This document shows, piece by piece, positions 41,130 to 51,221 of a stretch of 64,000 nt of DNA (its first letter is position 1; the number at the start of each line of letters is the position of its first letter). Source of the DNA: Streptomyces sp. DH41 (lineage in GTDB: Bacteria; Actinomycetota; Actinomycetes; Streptomycetales; Streptomycetaceae). Made by a program: the position numbers and the translations under genes. The DNA is taken from positions 1-64,000 of the forward strand of contig NZ_JARVKY010000022.1 in assembly GCF_029813785.1 (NCBI RefSeq), read 5' to 3'. The notes beneath the pieces were generated by a model. It saw only the letters and a program-made list of their open reading frames with translations, searched no databases and was not told where the DNA came from.

Positions 41130-43693
41130 CCACCACCGGCACCACCGACACCGCGGGCACCCCCGTGCGGGCCCGCGCCCTGCCCGTCACCGACCTCTCC
41201 CTCGTCGTGCTGATCGGCGCCTCCGGCTCCGGCAAGTCCACCTTCGCCCGGCGCCACTTCAAGCCGACCGAGGTCATCTCCTCCGACTTCTGCCGCGGCC
41301 TGGTCGCCGACGACGAGAACGACCAGAGCGCGAGCCGGGACGCCTTCGACGTCCTGCACTACATCGCGGGCAAGCGGCTCGCCGCCGGCCGCCGCACCGT
41401 CGTCGACGCGACCAACGTGCAGCAGGACGCCCGGCGTCAGCTCATCGAGCTGGCCAGGAAGCACGACGTCCTGCCGATCGCCATCGTCCTCGACGTCCCC
41501 GAGGAGGTGTGCGCCGAGCGGAACTCGACCCGCACCGACCGGGCCGACATGCCCCGCCGGGTCATCCAGCGCCACACCCGCGAACTCCGCCGCTCCCTGC
41601 GCCACCTGGAGCGCGAGGGCTTCCGCAAGGTGCACGTCCTGCGCGGCGTGACGGAGACCGAGCAGGCCACCGTCGTCACCGAGAAGCGGTTCAACGACCT
41701 CACCCACCTCACCGGCCCCTTCGACATCATCGGCGACATCCACGGCTGCGCCGCCGAACTGGAGTCGCTGCTCGGCAAGCTGGGTTACACCGACGGCGTC
41801 CACCCCGAGGGCCGCACCGCCGTCTTCGTCGGTGACCTGGTCGACCGAGGGCCGGACAGCCCCGGCGTACTGCGCCGTGTGATGTCGATGGTGAGGTCGG
41901 GCAGCGCCCTCTGCGTCCCCGGCAACCACGAGAACAAGTACGGCCGCTTCCTCAAGGGCCGCAAGGTCCAGCACACCCACGGACTCGCCGAGACGATCGA
42001 GCAGATGGACGGCGAGAGCGAGGAGTTCCGCGCCGAGGTACGGGAGTTCATCGACGGCCTGGTCAGCCACTACGTCCTCGACGGCGGCCGGCTCGTGGTC
42101 TGCCACGCCGGACTGCCGGAGAAGTACCACGGCCGCACCTCCGGCCGGGTCCGCAGCCACGCCCTGTACGGCGACACCACCGGCGAGACCGACGAGTTCG
42201 GGCTGCCGGTGCGCTATCCGTGGGCCGAGGACTACCGGGGCCGCGCGGCCGTCGTCTACGGCCACACCCCGGTCCCCGAGGCCACCTGGCTCAACAACAC
42301 CATCTGCCTGGACACCGGCGCCGTCTTCGGCGGCAAGCTCACCGCGCTGCGCTGGCCGGAGCGCGAACTGGTCGACGTACCGGCCGAGCGGGTCTGGTAC
42401 GAGCCGGCCAAGCCGCTGCGCGCCGAGGCGCCCGGCGGACACGACGGACGACCGCTGGACCTGGCCGACGTGCACGGCCGCCGGGTGGTGGAGACCCGGC
42501 ACGCCGGCCGGATCACCGTACGCGAGGAGAACGGGGCGGCGGCCCTGGAGGTCATGAGCCGCTTCGCCACCGACCCGCGCCTGCTGCCGTACCTCCCGCC
42601 GACCATGGCACCGACCGCCACCTCGGGAGTGGACGGCTACCTGGAGCACCCGAAGGAGGCGTTCGCGCAGTACGCGGCGGACGGTGTGGCCCGGGTCGTG
42701 TGCGAGGAGAAGCACATGGGCTCGCGGGCGGTGGTCCTGGTCTGCCGCGACGCGGAGGCGGCCCGCACCCGCTTCGGGGTGGACGGACCCACCGGGTCCC
42801 TCTACACCCGCACCGGCCGACCCTTCCTCGACGACGCGGCCGTCACCGAGGCGATCCTCGACCGGCTGCGCACCGCGATCGGAGAGGCCGGCCTGTGGGA
42901 CGAACTGTCCACCGACTGGCTGCTGCTGGACACCGAACTGATGCCCTGGTCGCTGAAGGCCTCCGGGCTGCTGCGCTCCCAGTACGCCGCCGTGGGCGCG
43001 GCCTCCGGCGCGGTATTCCCGGGCGCGCTCGCCGCGTTGGAGGGCGCCGCCGCGCGGGGCGTCGAGGTCGAGGACCTCCTCGACCGCCAGCGCGCCCGGT
43101 CCGCCGACGCCGCCGCCTTCACGGACGCCTACCGCCGCTACTGCTGGACCACCGACGGCCTGGACGGCGTCCGCCTGGCCCCGTTCCAGATCCTGGCCGT
43201 CCAGGGCCGCAGCCTGGCCGCCCTGCCGCACGACGAGCAGCTCGGCCTCATCGACCGGCTCGTCGAGCACGACGGCAGCGGCCTGCTCCAGACCACCCGG
43301 CGCCTGTACGTCGACACCGGCGACCCCGAGTCGGTGTCGGCGGGCACCGACTGGTGGCTGGAGATGACCGGTCGTGGCGGCGAGGGCATGGTGGTCAAGC
43401 CCATCGGCGCCCTCGTGCGGGACGGCAAGGGCCGCCTGGTGCAGCCCGGCATCAAGTGCCGCGGCCGCGAGTACCTGCGGATCGTCTACGGCCCCGAGTA
43501 CACGCGCCCGGACAACCTCGCCCGGCTGCGGCAGCGGTTCCTGAACCACAAGCGGTCCCTGGCGATCCGCGAGTACGCCCTCGGCCTGGAGGCCCTGGAC
43601 CGCCTCGCGGACGGCGAGCCGCTGTGGCGGGTGCACGAGGCGGTGTTCGGCGTCCTGGCACTGGAGTCGGAGCCGGTGGACCCGCGGCTGTAG
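41126..43693 (+). CDS. pnkp: Pnkp polynucleotide kinase-phosphatase-adenylyltransferase
   Basis: An 855-residue three-domain RNA-repair enzyme. The kinase has Walker A in LIGASGSGKSTFARR (about 31-39). The metallophosphatase has GDIHGC near 203, GDLVDRGPDS and GNHENK. The ligase domain has the nucleotidyl Lys in EEKHMGSRAVV near 529, plus GEGMVVKP and IKCRGREYLRIVYG. It heals and, with Hen1, seals broken RNA ends, mainly ribotoxin-cut tRNA. Full length and all motifs intact suggest an active enzyme. The start overlaps the hen1 stop. A hairpin follows 23 bp after its stop, and the conflict-system operon begins 157 bp later. Confidence 0.96.
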   Translation: MTTTGTTDTAGTPVRARALPVTDLSLVVLIGASGSGKSTFARRHFKPTEVISSDFCRGLVADDENDQSASRDAFDVLHYIAGKRLAAGRRTVVDATNVQQDARRQLIELARKHDVLPIAIVLDVPEEVCAERNSTRTDRADMPRRVIQRHTRELRRSLRHLEREGFRKVHVLRGVTETEQATVVTEKRFNDLTHLTGPFDIIGDIHGCAAELESLLGKLGYTDGVHPEGRTAVFVGDLVDRGPDSPGVLRRVMSMVRSGSALCVPGNHENKYGRFLKGRKVQHTHGLAETIEQMDGESEEFRAEVREFIDGLVSHYVLDGGRLVVCHAGLPEKYHGRTSGRVRSHALYGDTTGETDEFGLPVRYPWAEDYRGRAAVVYGHTPVPEATWLNNTICLDTGAVFGGKLTALRWPERELVDVPAERVWYEPAKPLRAEAPGGHDGRPLDLADVHGRRVVETRHAGRITVREENGAAALEVMSRFATDPRLLPYLPPTMAPTATSGVDGYLEHPKEAFAQYAADGVARVVCEEKHMGSRAVVLVCRDAEAARTRFGVDGPTGSLYTRTGRPFLDDAAVTEAILDRLRTAIGEAGLWDELSTDWLLLDTELMPWSLKASGLLRSQYAAVGAASGAVFPGALAALEGAAARGVEVEDLLDRQRARSADAAAFTDAYRRYCWTTDGLDGVRLAPFQILAVQGRSLAALPHDEQLGLIDRLVEHDGSGLLQTTRRLYVDTGDPESVSAGTDWWLEMTGRGGEGMVVKPIGALVRDGKGRLVQPGIKCRGREYLRIVYGPEYTRPDNLARLRQRFLNHKRSLAIREYALGLEALDRLADGEPLWRVHEAVFGVLALESEPVDPRL

Positions 43694-43715
43694 GGCCTGT
43701 CCGGCGAACGTTTTT

Positions 43716-43746
43716 GGCCGAGTCGCCCCGTAGAGGCGTCTCGGCC
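43716..43746. terminator. Terminator between pnkp and conflict-system operon
   Basis: GGCCGAG and CTCGGCC form the outer stem and CGCC/GGCG the inner stem; flanking GTCCGGC/GCCGGAC at 43699-43705 and 43744-43750 adds an alternative stem. A T5 run precedes it. Confidence 0.65.
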
Positions 43747-43850
43747 GGACACCGTGTCCCCGCACCCCACGTGTCCCTGGTGAACCGTCAGTTACCGTGC
43801 TAACTTCGCAGGTCGGTCAGGCAGGCGTACCGACTCATGGGGGACAGTCG

Positions 43851-45401
43851 GTGGAGACAGGCGCGGGAGTCGGCGGAGCAGAGGGCGGTTCCGGGCATGC
43901 GCGGGGGTCGATGCTGTTCGACCTGACCGAGGCCATGTGCGGGTTCAGTTGTACGGAGGATCCGCAGGAGCGGATCCAGTTCGCCGATGTGCTCGGGCGT
44001 CAGCTGGGTCTGGGCCACGCCGTCGATCTGCGTGGCGTCAAACAACGCCAGGACGTGATCGCCCTGATCAGTGCCGCCCTGAAGGTGGAGGGCGGGGAAC
44101 ACGTACTCGTCACGGTGGTGCGCATTTTCGAGGGGAATCCGGCCGGTGACGAACTGGACCGGCTGATCACCCCCGACCCACCCGCCGAGCCCCAGGCACC
44201 GCCGGGCCCGCTGGGCCGCGACGACGAGACCGGCGCGCGTTCCGCCCTGGCCGGGGGCGAACTCCCCGCCGGCCGGCTGCGCGACGACCTGGCCGAGGAA
44301 CTCAACGGGCTCGACCTGCCCACCGGACTCCTGCCCGACCAGCTGTTCCTCCACGTCCTCGCGTGGAACACCCAGCCGGACGGTCTGCCGCCCGCCGTCC
44401 TCCTCCTCGACCGGGCGTGCCCGCTCGCCACCACGCGCGGCCATCGCGCCGCCCTGTCCGGCTGGGTCGACGACTGGACACGGCGGGCCGGCCTCACCGA
44501 GGAGCTGAGGCGGCGCCGGGAGGCGCGCGCCCGAGTGGTGCGGGACCCCGACATCCCCCGCTGCCTGGTCGTCGCCGTCGAGCCCGCCCGGGACGGCTCC
44601 GACGACGTCGTCGTACGCCCCTGGCTCAACACCGTGCCGGGCCACTGGGACCCGCGGCCCGGCGCACCGGCCGTGACCACCCTGGACGCGCTCGGACCGG
44701 CCGTCGACGACGCGCTGCGGCAGGGTGGCCGGCTCTGGGCCGGGCCGGGGGACGCGCCCGCCGATGGACACCGGCAGCCGTCGGCGTACGTGGAGTTCGT
44801 CCTTCCGTACGACCTCCTCAACCACGATGTGGCGAGTCTGACGTACCAGATCGGCGACGGGCGGCCGTTGCCGCTCGGGCTGAAGTACGGGGTGCACCTG
44901 CGAAGCCTGGACCGGATGCGCACCGACGACGCACTGGTGCGACACCAGTGGCAGGAGCGCTGGCACGCGCTGCGGCAGCACGGGGTCAGCGTGCACGGCT
45001 GGAGCGAGCCGGACGCGCAGCGCATCGACGCGTGGCACAGGACACTCGCGGGGGACACCAGGCACACGGCCGTGGTGCTGGACGCCCCGGCCCGCGTCTC
45101 CGCGATGGAGGCCCTCAAGGCCGCCATAGCGGAGGGCGTCGGGCTGGCGGTGTGGGACCGCAGAGGAGCCTTCCCCGAGGAGCGGCGTGAGGTGGTGACG
45201 GCCGTCTTCGCCGCGGTACCGACATCCGGTCAGATCCCGCTCGCCATCCACCGGCTGCGGCAGAACGCCGAACTGAACCAGCAGGGCCCCGGGCGGCTCC
45301 TCGGCCGCCATATTGGCTTCTTCTGGGACGACCCCACCCGAGTTGTCGACATGCATACCATTGATCCCGGCGATCCCGCCGACGAGGAGGCACCGGCATG
45401 A
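43851..45401 (+). CDS. VMAP-type conflict protein with N-terminal effector-associated domain
   Basis: A 516-residue soluble protein. Residues about 20-105 (LFDLTEAMCGFSCTEDPQER and ISAALKVEGGEHVLVTVVRI) look like an effector-associated domain of the EAD2 type. After a Pro-rich linker, residues 150-500 resemble the VMAP-C region of vWA-MoxR-associated proteins: CLVVAVEPA, YVEFVLPYDLLNHDVASLTY, PLGLKYGVHLRSLDRM and VGLAVWDRRGAF. VMAPs connect a MoxR/vWA switch with effectors through matching EADs; the caspase at 53883-55016 carries such a domain. GTG at 43851 follows GGGGGA by six bases. The stop overlaps the MoxR start (ATGA). The domain names rest on pattern recognition, without a profile search. 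Confidence 0.75.
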   Translation: METGAGVGGAEGGSGHARGSMLFDLTEAMCGFSCTEDPQERIQFADVLGRQLGLGHAVDLRGVKQRQDVIALISAALKVEGGEHVLVTVVRIFEGNPAGDELDRLITPDPPAEPQAPPGPLGRDDETGARSALAGGELPAGRLRDDLAEELNGLDLPTGLLPDQLFLHVLAWNTQPDGLPPAVLLLDRACPLATTRGHRAALSGWVDDWTRRAGLTEELRRRREARARVVRDPDIPRCLVVAVEPARDGSDDVVVRPWLNTVPGHWDPRPGAPAVTTLDALGPAVDDALRQGGRLWAGPGDAPADGHRQPSAYVEFVLPYDLLNHDVASLTYQIGDGRPLPLGLKYGVHLRSLDRMRTDDALVRHQWQERWHALRQHGVSVHGWSEPDAQRIDAWHRTLAGDTRHTAVVLDAPARVSAMEALKAAIAEGVGLAVWDRRGAFPEERREVVTAVFAAVPTSGQIPLAIHRLRQNAELNQQGPGRLLGRHIGFFWDDPTRVVDMHTIDPGDPADEEAPA

Positions 45402-46552
45402 ACGCGCAGGAGCAGACGTCCCCGAACGGCTGGCGCGTGTTCCACGGCACCGGCCGGCCGCCCGTCGTGCCGCCCCCGCTGCCGCAGGCGCCGCCCTGGC
45501 GACGGTTCCTCGGCGCACCGTCCCAGCCTGCACCGCCGGACGAGCCGGAGGCCGCGGTACGCCGACTGGGTCCCGGTCACGTCACCCCGCAGCTCGGCCC
45601 CGACGAGATCGACATCGTCAACGCCGCGCTGCTGCTGCGCCGGCCGCTGCTGATCACCGGACCGCCCGGAATCGGCAAGTCCACGCTCGCCTATGTGATC
45701 TCACGGGAACTGGGCCTCGGCCGGGTCCTGGAATGGAGCATCGTCAGCCGGACCACGCTGCGGGACGGGCTGTACGTCCACGACGCCATGGGCCGCGCAC
45801 AGTCCATCGCCGCCTGGCAGGCCGGACTGCGCGGCGCCGCGGCCCCGGAGCCGGTACCGGAAGCGGACGGTACGGAGCTCGTGCCGGACGGTGCGGAGCA
45901 GGCGGCGGGCGCGGCGGGCGCGGCGGCCGGACCGGGGGGCGTCAACCCGGCGGCCGTACCAGGCCGTCGTCAACTCCCGCCATCTCTGGGTGACTTCATC
46001 ACCCTCGGTCCACTGGGCACCGCTCTGCTGCCCTACGATCGTCCTCGCGTGCTCCTCGTCGACGAACTCGACAAGAGCGACATCGACCTGCCGAACGACC
46101 TGCTGCACGTCCTGGAGAACGGAAGCTATGACGTCCCGGAACTGGTGCGCGACGCCGCGGACACCGCGCGCGTCCACACCAGCGACCCCGCCGGCCAGGC
46201 TCTGGTGCGGGACGGGCGAGTCGAGTGCCGGGAGTTCCCGGTCGTGGTGATCACCAGCAACGGTGAACGCGAGTTCCCCGCCGCCTTCCGCCGGCGCTGC
46301 CTGCCGCTGGAGATGCCCACCCCCAGCCGTGAGCAGCTGCTCGCCCTGGTGGAAGGCCACCTGGGTGTCCGGCCCGAGGCCACCGAGGAACTGGTGGACG
46401 AGTTCGTACGGCAGATCCAGTCCGGCGGCACCCACTCCCTGGATCAGCTGCTCAACGCTGTCCAGATGACTACCGCGGGTGGTTTCCAGGCGGACGGTGA
46501 CGGGCGTAAGCTCGTGGAAATGCTCCTCCGCGACCTCGCGAAGGGCCGCTGA
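45398..46552 (+). CDS. MoxR-type AAA+ ATPase
   Basis: A 384-residue AAA+ protein. Walker A is LITGPPGIGKSTLAYVI near residue 88, Walker B VLLVDELDKSDIDLPNDLL, sensor 1 VVITSNGEREFP and the arginine-finger region FRRRCLPLEMP. A Pro-rich N-terminus of 60 residues and an Ala/Gly insert near 150-190 are extra. MoxR ATPases remodel vWA-domain partners; the next gene has a vWA-like domain. It overlaps the VMAP gene by 4 bp and abuts the next gene with no gap, so the three form a tight operon. Confidence 0.9.
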   Translation: MNAQEQTSPNGWRVFHGTGRPPVVPPPLPQAPPWRRFLGAPSQPAPPDEPEAAVRRLGPGHVTPQLGPDEIDIVNAALLLRRPLLITGPPGIGKSTLAYVISRELGLGRVLEWSIVSRTTLRDGLYVHDAMGRAQSIAAWQAGLRGAAAPEPVPEADGTELVPDGAEQAAGAAGAAAGPGGVNPAAVPGRRQLPPSLGDFITLGPLGTALLPYDRPRVLLVDELDKSDIDLPNDLLHVLENGSYDVPELVRDAADTARVHTSDPAGQALVRDGRVECREFPVVVITSNGEREFPAAFRRRCLPLEMPTPSREQLLALVEGHLGVRPEATEELVDEFVRQIQSGGTHSLDQLLNAVQMTTAGGFQADGDGRKLVEMLLRDLAKGR

Positions 46553-49500
46553 ATGACCGGCTTTCCCAGGGAGCGCGCATCCGGACCGGGCGACGGTGAT
46601 CCCGTATCAGGGACGTCGCCTCCGTCGGCGTTCTCCGAGTCCGTCGAAGGCGCGAGTGGGTACGGAGCGGCGCTCACCGCTGCCCCGGCCCACGGCGCGT
46701 TCGGCCGCGACCAGCCGTACGCGAACGGGCCGAGGCCCGCGGACCCGCACTGGCGGGAGGTCGCCGACGCGGTCTGGCTCGCCGCCTACTGGGACCGCCA
46801 CGGCGGCCCGGGCGGCGGCCGCCCGTTACCGCCGCCGGACCCCGTCCCCACGCACCCGCGGGCCACTCACCCGCCCGTCGCCGAGGACGTACGGCCGCCG
46901 GACCCGGCCGACGCCGACGACTCGGACACCGACACGGACGACTCGGACACCGACATCGACGACATCGGCGTACGCGCAGCCGGCCCCGTACCCGCCGCCC
47001 GGCCGACCGCCCCCGACTGCAGCCCTCCTGCCGCCATCCCCGCGACGCCCGCACCACCATCTGACCCGGCGGAGCTGGTCGAACCCACCGGCCACCCGGA
47101 CCTCGCGCAGGCCGAACCGGCCTCCCAGCGCCGGGTCTTACCCGACGCGGAGGGAATCTTCACGCTGCGTCTCGGGCAGCCGCTGCTGCCCGCTGAGGAG
47201 CGTTCCCGGCCCGGCCCCGGCCGGACCACCGCGCTGCTCGCCCGCGCCCTGCACCAGCTGGCCCGGCGCATCCCCTCGCGCCACACCCTGGAGCTCGACG
47301 AGGAAACCACCGCGGAGCAGGGCGTGTCCGACGGTCTGTGGCTGCCCTTCCTGCGGCCGGCCCGGGCCACCGCCTTCGACCTCGTCCTGCTCGTCGACGA
47401 CGCCCCGACCATGGGGATCTGGCAGGAGACCTGCGCCCGCCTCACCGAGGCCGCCGAACACAGCGGTGCCTTCCGCGGTGTCCGCGCGGTCCGGGTGCAC
47501 GTGCCGCGCACCGGCTCCGCCACCCTGCGCCGGTCCGCCGGCCGCCCCGCCGCCGACCCCGCCGAACTCCTCGACGGCCGGGGCGGCAGGGTCTTCCTCG
47601 TCGTCACCGACGGGCTCGCCCACGGCTGGGCGGCCCCGGCCGCCGACGACCTGCTCGGCCGGCTCGGCCACGCGGGCCCCACGGCCCTCGTCCACCTGCT
47701 GCCGCCGCACCTGCGTCACCGCACCTCCCTCTACCCGTACCAGGCGGTCCTGGAGGCCGGTGGGTTCGGCGCCCCCAACGACGCCCTCGGACACTGGGCG
47801 CCGCCCGGCGGCCCCGACCCGCTGCGCCCGCTGCCCGAGGCCGGTGACGGCTCCGTACCGGTACCCGTGCTGTCCCTCAAACCCGGCTCCCTCGGCACCT
47901 GGGCCGACCTCGTCACCGGCGAGCGGGGCGTGCGCCGGTCCCTGCCCGTCGTCCTCGCCGGCGCCCTCGCCAAGGGCGCACCCGCGCCCGGTCTGCGCGC
48001 CCCGCGCCTGCCGCGCGCCGCCGCGGCGGCAGTGCGCCGCTTCTTCACCCTCGCCACCCCTGCCGCGCGCCGACTGGCCACCCAACTGGCGGCCATCCCC
48101 TTCGAGTTCGATCTCGTGGAGCAGATGCGGCGGCGCACCATGCCGGAGACCGGCCCCGACCATCTGGCCGAGATCCTCATGGGCGGCCTGATCGACTGGA
48201 ACAGCGGCGGCGAGGGCCGCCCCGAGTTCGCCGACGGGGTCCGCGAGGCACTGCTCGCCACCACCACCCGCAGCCAACTCGCCCGCACCGTCACCATGGT
48301 GGGCGAGCTCCCGGCCGCCGGCCAAAGCGGCCTCGCCCTGCGCGCGGCGCTGCACGACCCGGCCGGAGCCGCCCTGCCCGACCCGGCCGAGCACGGCTGG
48401 GTGCGCAGCGAACTCGCCGTGATGCGCGCTCTTTCGGGGCCATACTCCGAACGGGCCAGGCGCATCGAACCCCGACTCTCCGGGCGCCCGTCGCCCGGTG
48501 CGGCCGAACGGGTGGGCGCCGGTTTGCCCGCCAGTACACCCACTGAGGTGAACCCTGCGAGCGGCGGGGGATCATCCGGCGGCCGAGAAGGCATGGATCC
48601 AGCGTCGAACAACCCCGACGAACCTGGAGATCACGTGCCGCCCCTGGTAACCGACGCGACCCCACTCGAAGCCCCGGAGGCTGAGCAGCTCATGCAGAGC
48701 ACCACGACTGCGACGTCCGCCCTACTGGTGAACGTTCCCCTGCGGAACACCTCGTTCGTCGGCCGGCAGGGGCTGCTGAGGGCCGTGGAGGAACAACTGA
48801 GTGACCAGGACACGGCCGCGGTCCTTCCGCACGCGCTGCACGGCCTCGGCGGCGTCGGCAAGTCCCAACTCGCCCTCGAGTACATCTACACCCACCAGCA
48901 CGACTACAAGGTGATCTGCTGGATCCCCGCCGAGCAGGAGAGCCTCATCCTGGCCTCGCTGGCCAACCTGGCCGGCCGGCTGGGCATCGCTCCGTCGGGC
49001 CACGACCGAGGCGCCCCGGCCGCGAACACCGCGGTCCCCGCCGTGCTGGAGGCACTGAGCGCCGGCGCCCCGCACGCCGACTGGCTGCTCGTCTTCGACA
49101 ACGCCGAGGACATCGACGTGGTGCGCCAGTACTTCCCCGCCAACGGGCCGGGGAAGGTCATCGTCACCTCCCGCAACCGCGGCTGGGAGCGGGTGGCGAA
49201 CCCGCTGCCGGTGAGTGTCTTCGAGCGGTCGGAGTCCATCGAGCTGCTCCGCAGGCGCTCGCCCCACCTGACGACCGAGGACGCCGACCGGCTCGCCGAG
49301 GCACTCGGCGACCTGCCGCTGGCGGTGGAGCAGGCGGGCGCCTGGCGGGCCGTCACCGGCATGCTGGTCGACGACTACCTCGACCTGCTCGCCCAGCGCA
49401 GCCCGGAAATCCTGGAACTGGACCCCAACCCCGACTACCCGGTCTCCGTCGCCGCCGCCTGGGACCTCTCCCTGGAGCGCATCCAGCAGAACAACCCGGG

Positions 49501-51211
49501 TGCCAGGCAGCTCCTCGACATCTGCGCCGGCATGGCACCCGAGCCGATCCCGCGTTCCATCCTGCGCGGCAGCCGAGGCGTCAGCATCACCCCCGAGATC
49601 GACCCCCTGCTGCGCGACTCGATCAAGCTCAACCGCGCCATCCGCGACCTCAGCCAGTTCTCCCTGATCAAGGTCGACACCCGCTCCAACACCCTCCAGA
49701 TGCACCGTCTGTTGCAGACCGTGCTCCTGGCCAAGCTCGGGGCGCAGGAGCGGGAGCGGATGCGGGGCGCCGCGCACCAGCTGCTGTCGGCGGCCAAGCC
49801 GGGGCCCTACGGATCTCCGCTGGAATGGTCCGAGTACCAGTCACTGCTGCCCCACCTCCGTGCCTCGCACGCGGTGACCAGTACCGACACCTGGGTGCGG
49901 GACCTCGTCGCCGACAGCGTGTGGTTCCTGTACTACTGGGGAGACCACGACGGTTCCGCGGACTTCGCCCGGCAGACCTACAGCGCCTGGCTCGCGGCCT
50001 CCGGCGAGGAGGACATCCACGTCATCCGGATGGCGAAGTGCCTGTCCTTCCTGCTCCGGCAGACCGGGCACGTACCGGAGTCGATCCCGCTGGTGGAGAA
50101 GGCGCTGGAGACCTCTCGCGGGCTCGGCGTCGAGCCCGAGGAGCTGATCGACTCGTTGTGCGAGACGGCCGACGCCCGCCGCTACCAGGGCCGGCTCCAG
50201 GAGGCGCGGAGCCTGAGCCAGGAGGCCACCGAACTGGCTCGGTCCCTGTTCGGCCTCGACGATCCCTCCACCCTCCGCGCGACCCACTCGTGGGGCGTCG
50301 ACCTCCGGCTGTGCGGAGAGTTCCGGGAAGCACTGCCGCTGGACCAGGAGAACGCCCGGCTGCGCGACCTGCACTTCGGGTCCACCAGCTTCTACACCCT
50401 CAACACCCTCAACTGCGCCACGATCAACACGCGTGAGAGCGGCGACTATCCCGGCGCCCGCGAGGTCCAGGAGGACGTGTACCGCCGGGCGTGTGCCGCG
50501 CTCGGTGACGAGCACCCGCTCGCCCTGCGCACCGCCCGCAACCTCGCCGTGTGCCGTCGTCGGGACGGAGCGCTGGAATCGGGTGCCGAGCTGGCGAAGG
50601 AGACCCTGCGGCACTTCGTCAGCCGCTACGGGGAGGACCACTTCGACTCGCTGGCCACGGCGACCAACGTCGCCGTCGACCTGCGCCTGGCCGGGGACCT
50701 GGAGGGGTCCCGGCAACTGGCGGAGGACACCGCGCGGCGCTATGCGCAAAGGCTCGGCGAGAACCACGTGTGCACCCTGCTGGCCAGGGTCACCCTCGCC
50801 GCGACGCTGCGCACGCTCGGAGCCCTGGACAGCGCGCAGGAGGAGGAGGACGACGCGGCACGCCGACTGGCCGAGACGGTGGGGGAACGGCACATCGTCA
50901 CGCTGACCGCCGCGGTGGGACGGGCCGGCACGGCTTACGCGCGCCTGGACTTCGAGCGGGCCCGCGAGATCGACGAGACCAATCTGCCGCTGCTCGCGGA
51001 GGTCGCCGGAGAGGACCACCCGGTCACCCTGTCCTGCATGGCCAACCTCGCTCTCGACCTGCGCGGTCTGGGCCGGGGCGCGGAGGCCGACGAGACGCAG
51101 CGCAAGGCGGTCGAGGGCTTCACCCGCGTGGTCCGCGCCGACCACCCCTGGTTGCTGGCGGCCCGTCAGCGGCGCCACATCGAGTGCGACATCGCGCCGG
51201 TGCCGATGTAA
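46553..51211 (+). CDS. SAV_2336/vWA-like domain fused to STAND (NB-ARC) NTPase and TPR array
   Basis: A 1,552-residue fusion. Residues 1-200 are disordered, with an acidic DSDTD repeat near 120-140. Residues 215-640 match the SAV_2336 N-terminal-like region with a vWA-like fold (FDLVLLVDDAPTMGIWQET, VFLVVTDGLAHGW); the metal site is DDAPT, not DxSxS. A STAND NTPase follows: HGLGGVGKSQLALEYIYTH (Walker A at 764-771), LLVFDNAEDIDV and VTSRNRGWERV. From about 1090 to the end are TPRs of the kind seen in FxSxx-COOH-system proteins (DLRLAGDLEGSRQLAEDTAR). It probably senses an inducer through the TPRs, oligomerises on ATP and, with MoxR, gates effectors. It starts at ATG 46553, directly after the MoxR stop. 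Confidence 0.85.
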   Translation: MTGFPRERASGPGDGDPVSGTSPPSAFSESVEGASGYGAALTAAPAHGAFGRDQPYANGPRPADPHWREVADAVWLAAYWDRHGGPGGGRPLPPPDPVPTHPRATHPPVAEDVRPPDPADADDSDTDTDDSDTDIDDIGVRAAGPVPAARPTAPDCSPPAAIPATPAPPSDPAELVEPTGHPDLAQAEPASQRRVLPDAEGIFTLRLGQPLLPAEERSRPGPGRTTALLARALHQLARRIPSRHTLELDEETTAEQGVSDGLWLPFLRPARATAFDLVLLVDDAPTMGIWQETCARLTEAAEHSGAFRGVRAVRVHVPRTGSATLRRSAGRPAADPAELLDGRGGRVFLVVTDGLAHGWAAPAADDLLGRLGHAGPTALVHLLPPHLRHRTSLYPYQAVLEAGGFGAPNDALGHWAPPGGPDPLRPLPEAGDGSVPVPVLSLKPGSLGTWADLVTGERGVRRSLPVVLAGALAKGAPAPGLRAPRLPRAAAAAVRRFFTLATPAARRLATQLAAIPFEFDLVEQMRRRTMPETGPDHLAEILMGGLIDWNSGGEGRPEFADGVREALLATTTRSQLARTVTMVGELPAAGQSGLALRAALHDPAGAALPDPAEHGWVRSELAVMRALSGPYSERARRIEPRLSGRPSPGAAERVGAGLPASTPTEVNPASGGGSSGGREGMDPASNNPDEPGDHVPPLVTDATPLEAPEAEQLMQSTTTATSALLVNVPLRNTSFVGRQGLLRAVEEQLSDQDTAAVLPHALHGLGGVGKSQLALEYIYTHQHDYKVICWIPAEQESLILASLANLAGRLGIAPSGHDRGAPAANTAVPAVLEALSAGAPHADWLLVFDNAEDIDVVRQYFPANGPGKVIVTSRNRGWERVANPLPVSVFERSESIELLRRRSPHLTTEDADRLAEALGDLPLAVEQAGAWRAVTGMLVDDYLDLLAQRSPEILELDPNPDYPVSVAAAWDLSLERIQQNNPGARQLLDICAGMAPEPIPRSILRGSRGVSITPEIDPLLRDSIKLNRAIRDLSQFSLIKVDTRSNTLQMHRLLQTVLLAKLGAQERERMRGAAHQLLSAAKPGPYGSPLEWSEYQSLLPHLRASHAVTSTDTWVRDLVADSVWFLYYWGDHDGSADFARQTYSAWLAASGEEDIHVIRMAKCLSFLLRQTGHVPESIPLVEKALETSRGLGVEPEELIDSLCETADARRYQGRLQEARSLSQEATELARSLFGLDDPSTLRATHSWGVDLRLCGEFREALPLDQENARLRDLHFGSTSFYTLNTLNCATINTRESGDYPGAREVQEDVYRRACAALGDEHPLALRTARNLAVCRRRDGALESGAELAKETLRHFVSRYGEDHFDSLATATNVAVDLRLAGDLEGSRQLAEDTARRYAQRLGENHVCTLLARVTLAATLRTLGALDSAQEEEDDAARRLAETVGERHIVTLTAAVGRAGTAYARLDFERAREIDETNLPLLAEVAGEDHPVTLSCMANLALDLRGLGRGAEADETQRKAVEGFTRVVRADHPWLLAARQRRHIECDIAPVPM

Positions 51212-51221
51212 CGGACGGCAG

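Noticed and set aside
40988..43765. 925-residue open frame on the minus strand opposite pnkp
   Set aside because: It mirrors pnkp codon by codon, has the Gly/Val/Asp-rich composition of antisense frames in high-G+C DNA, and lacks a ribosome site. Pnkp motifs on the plus strand are complete.
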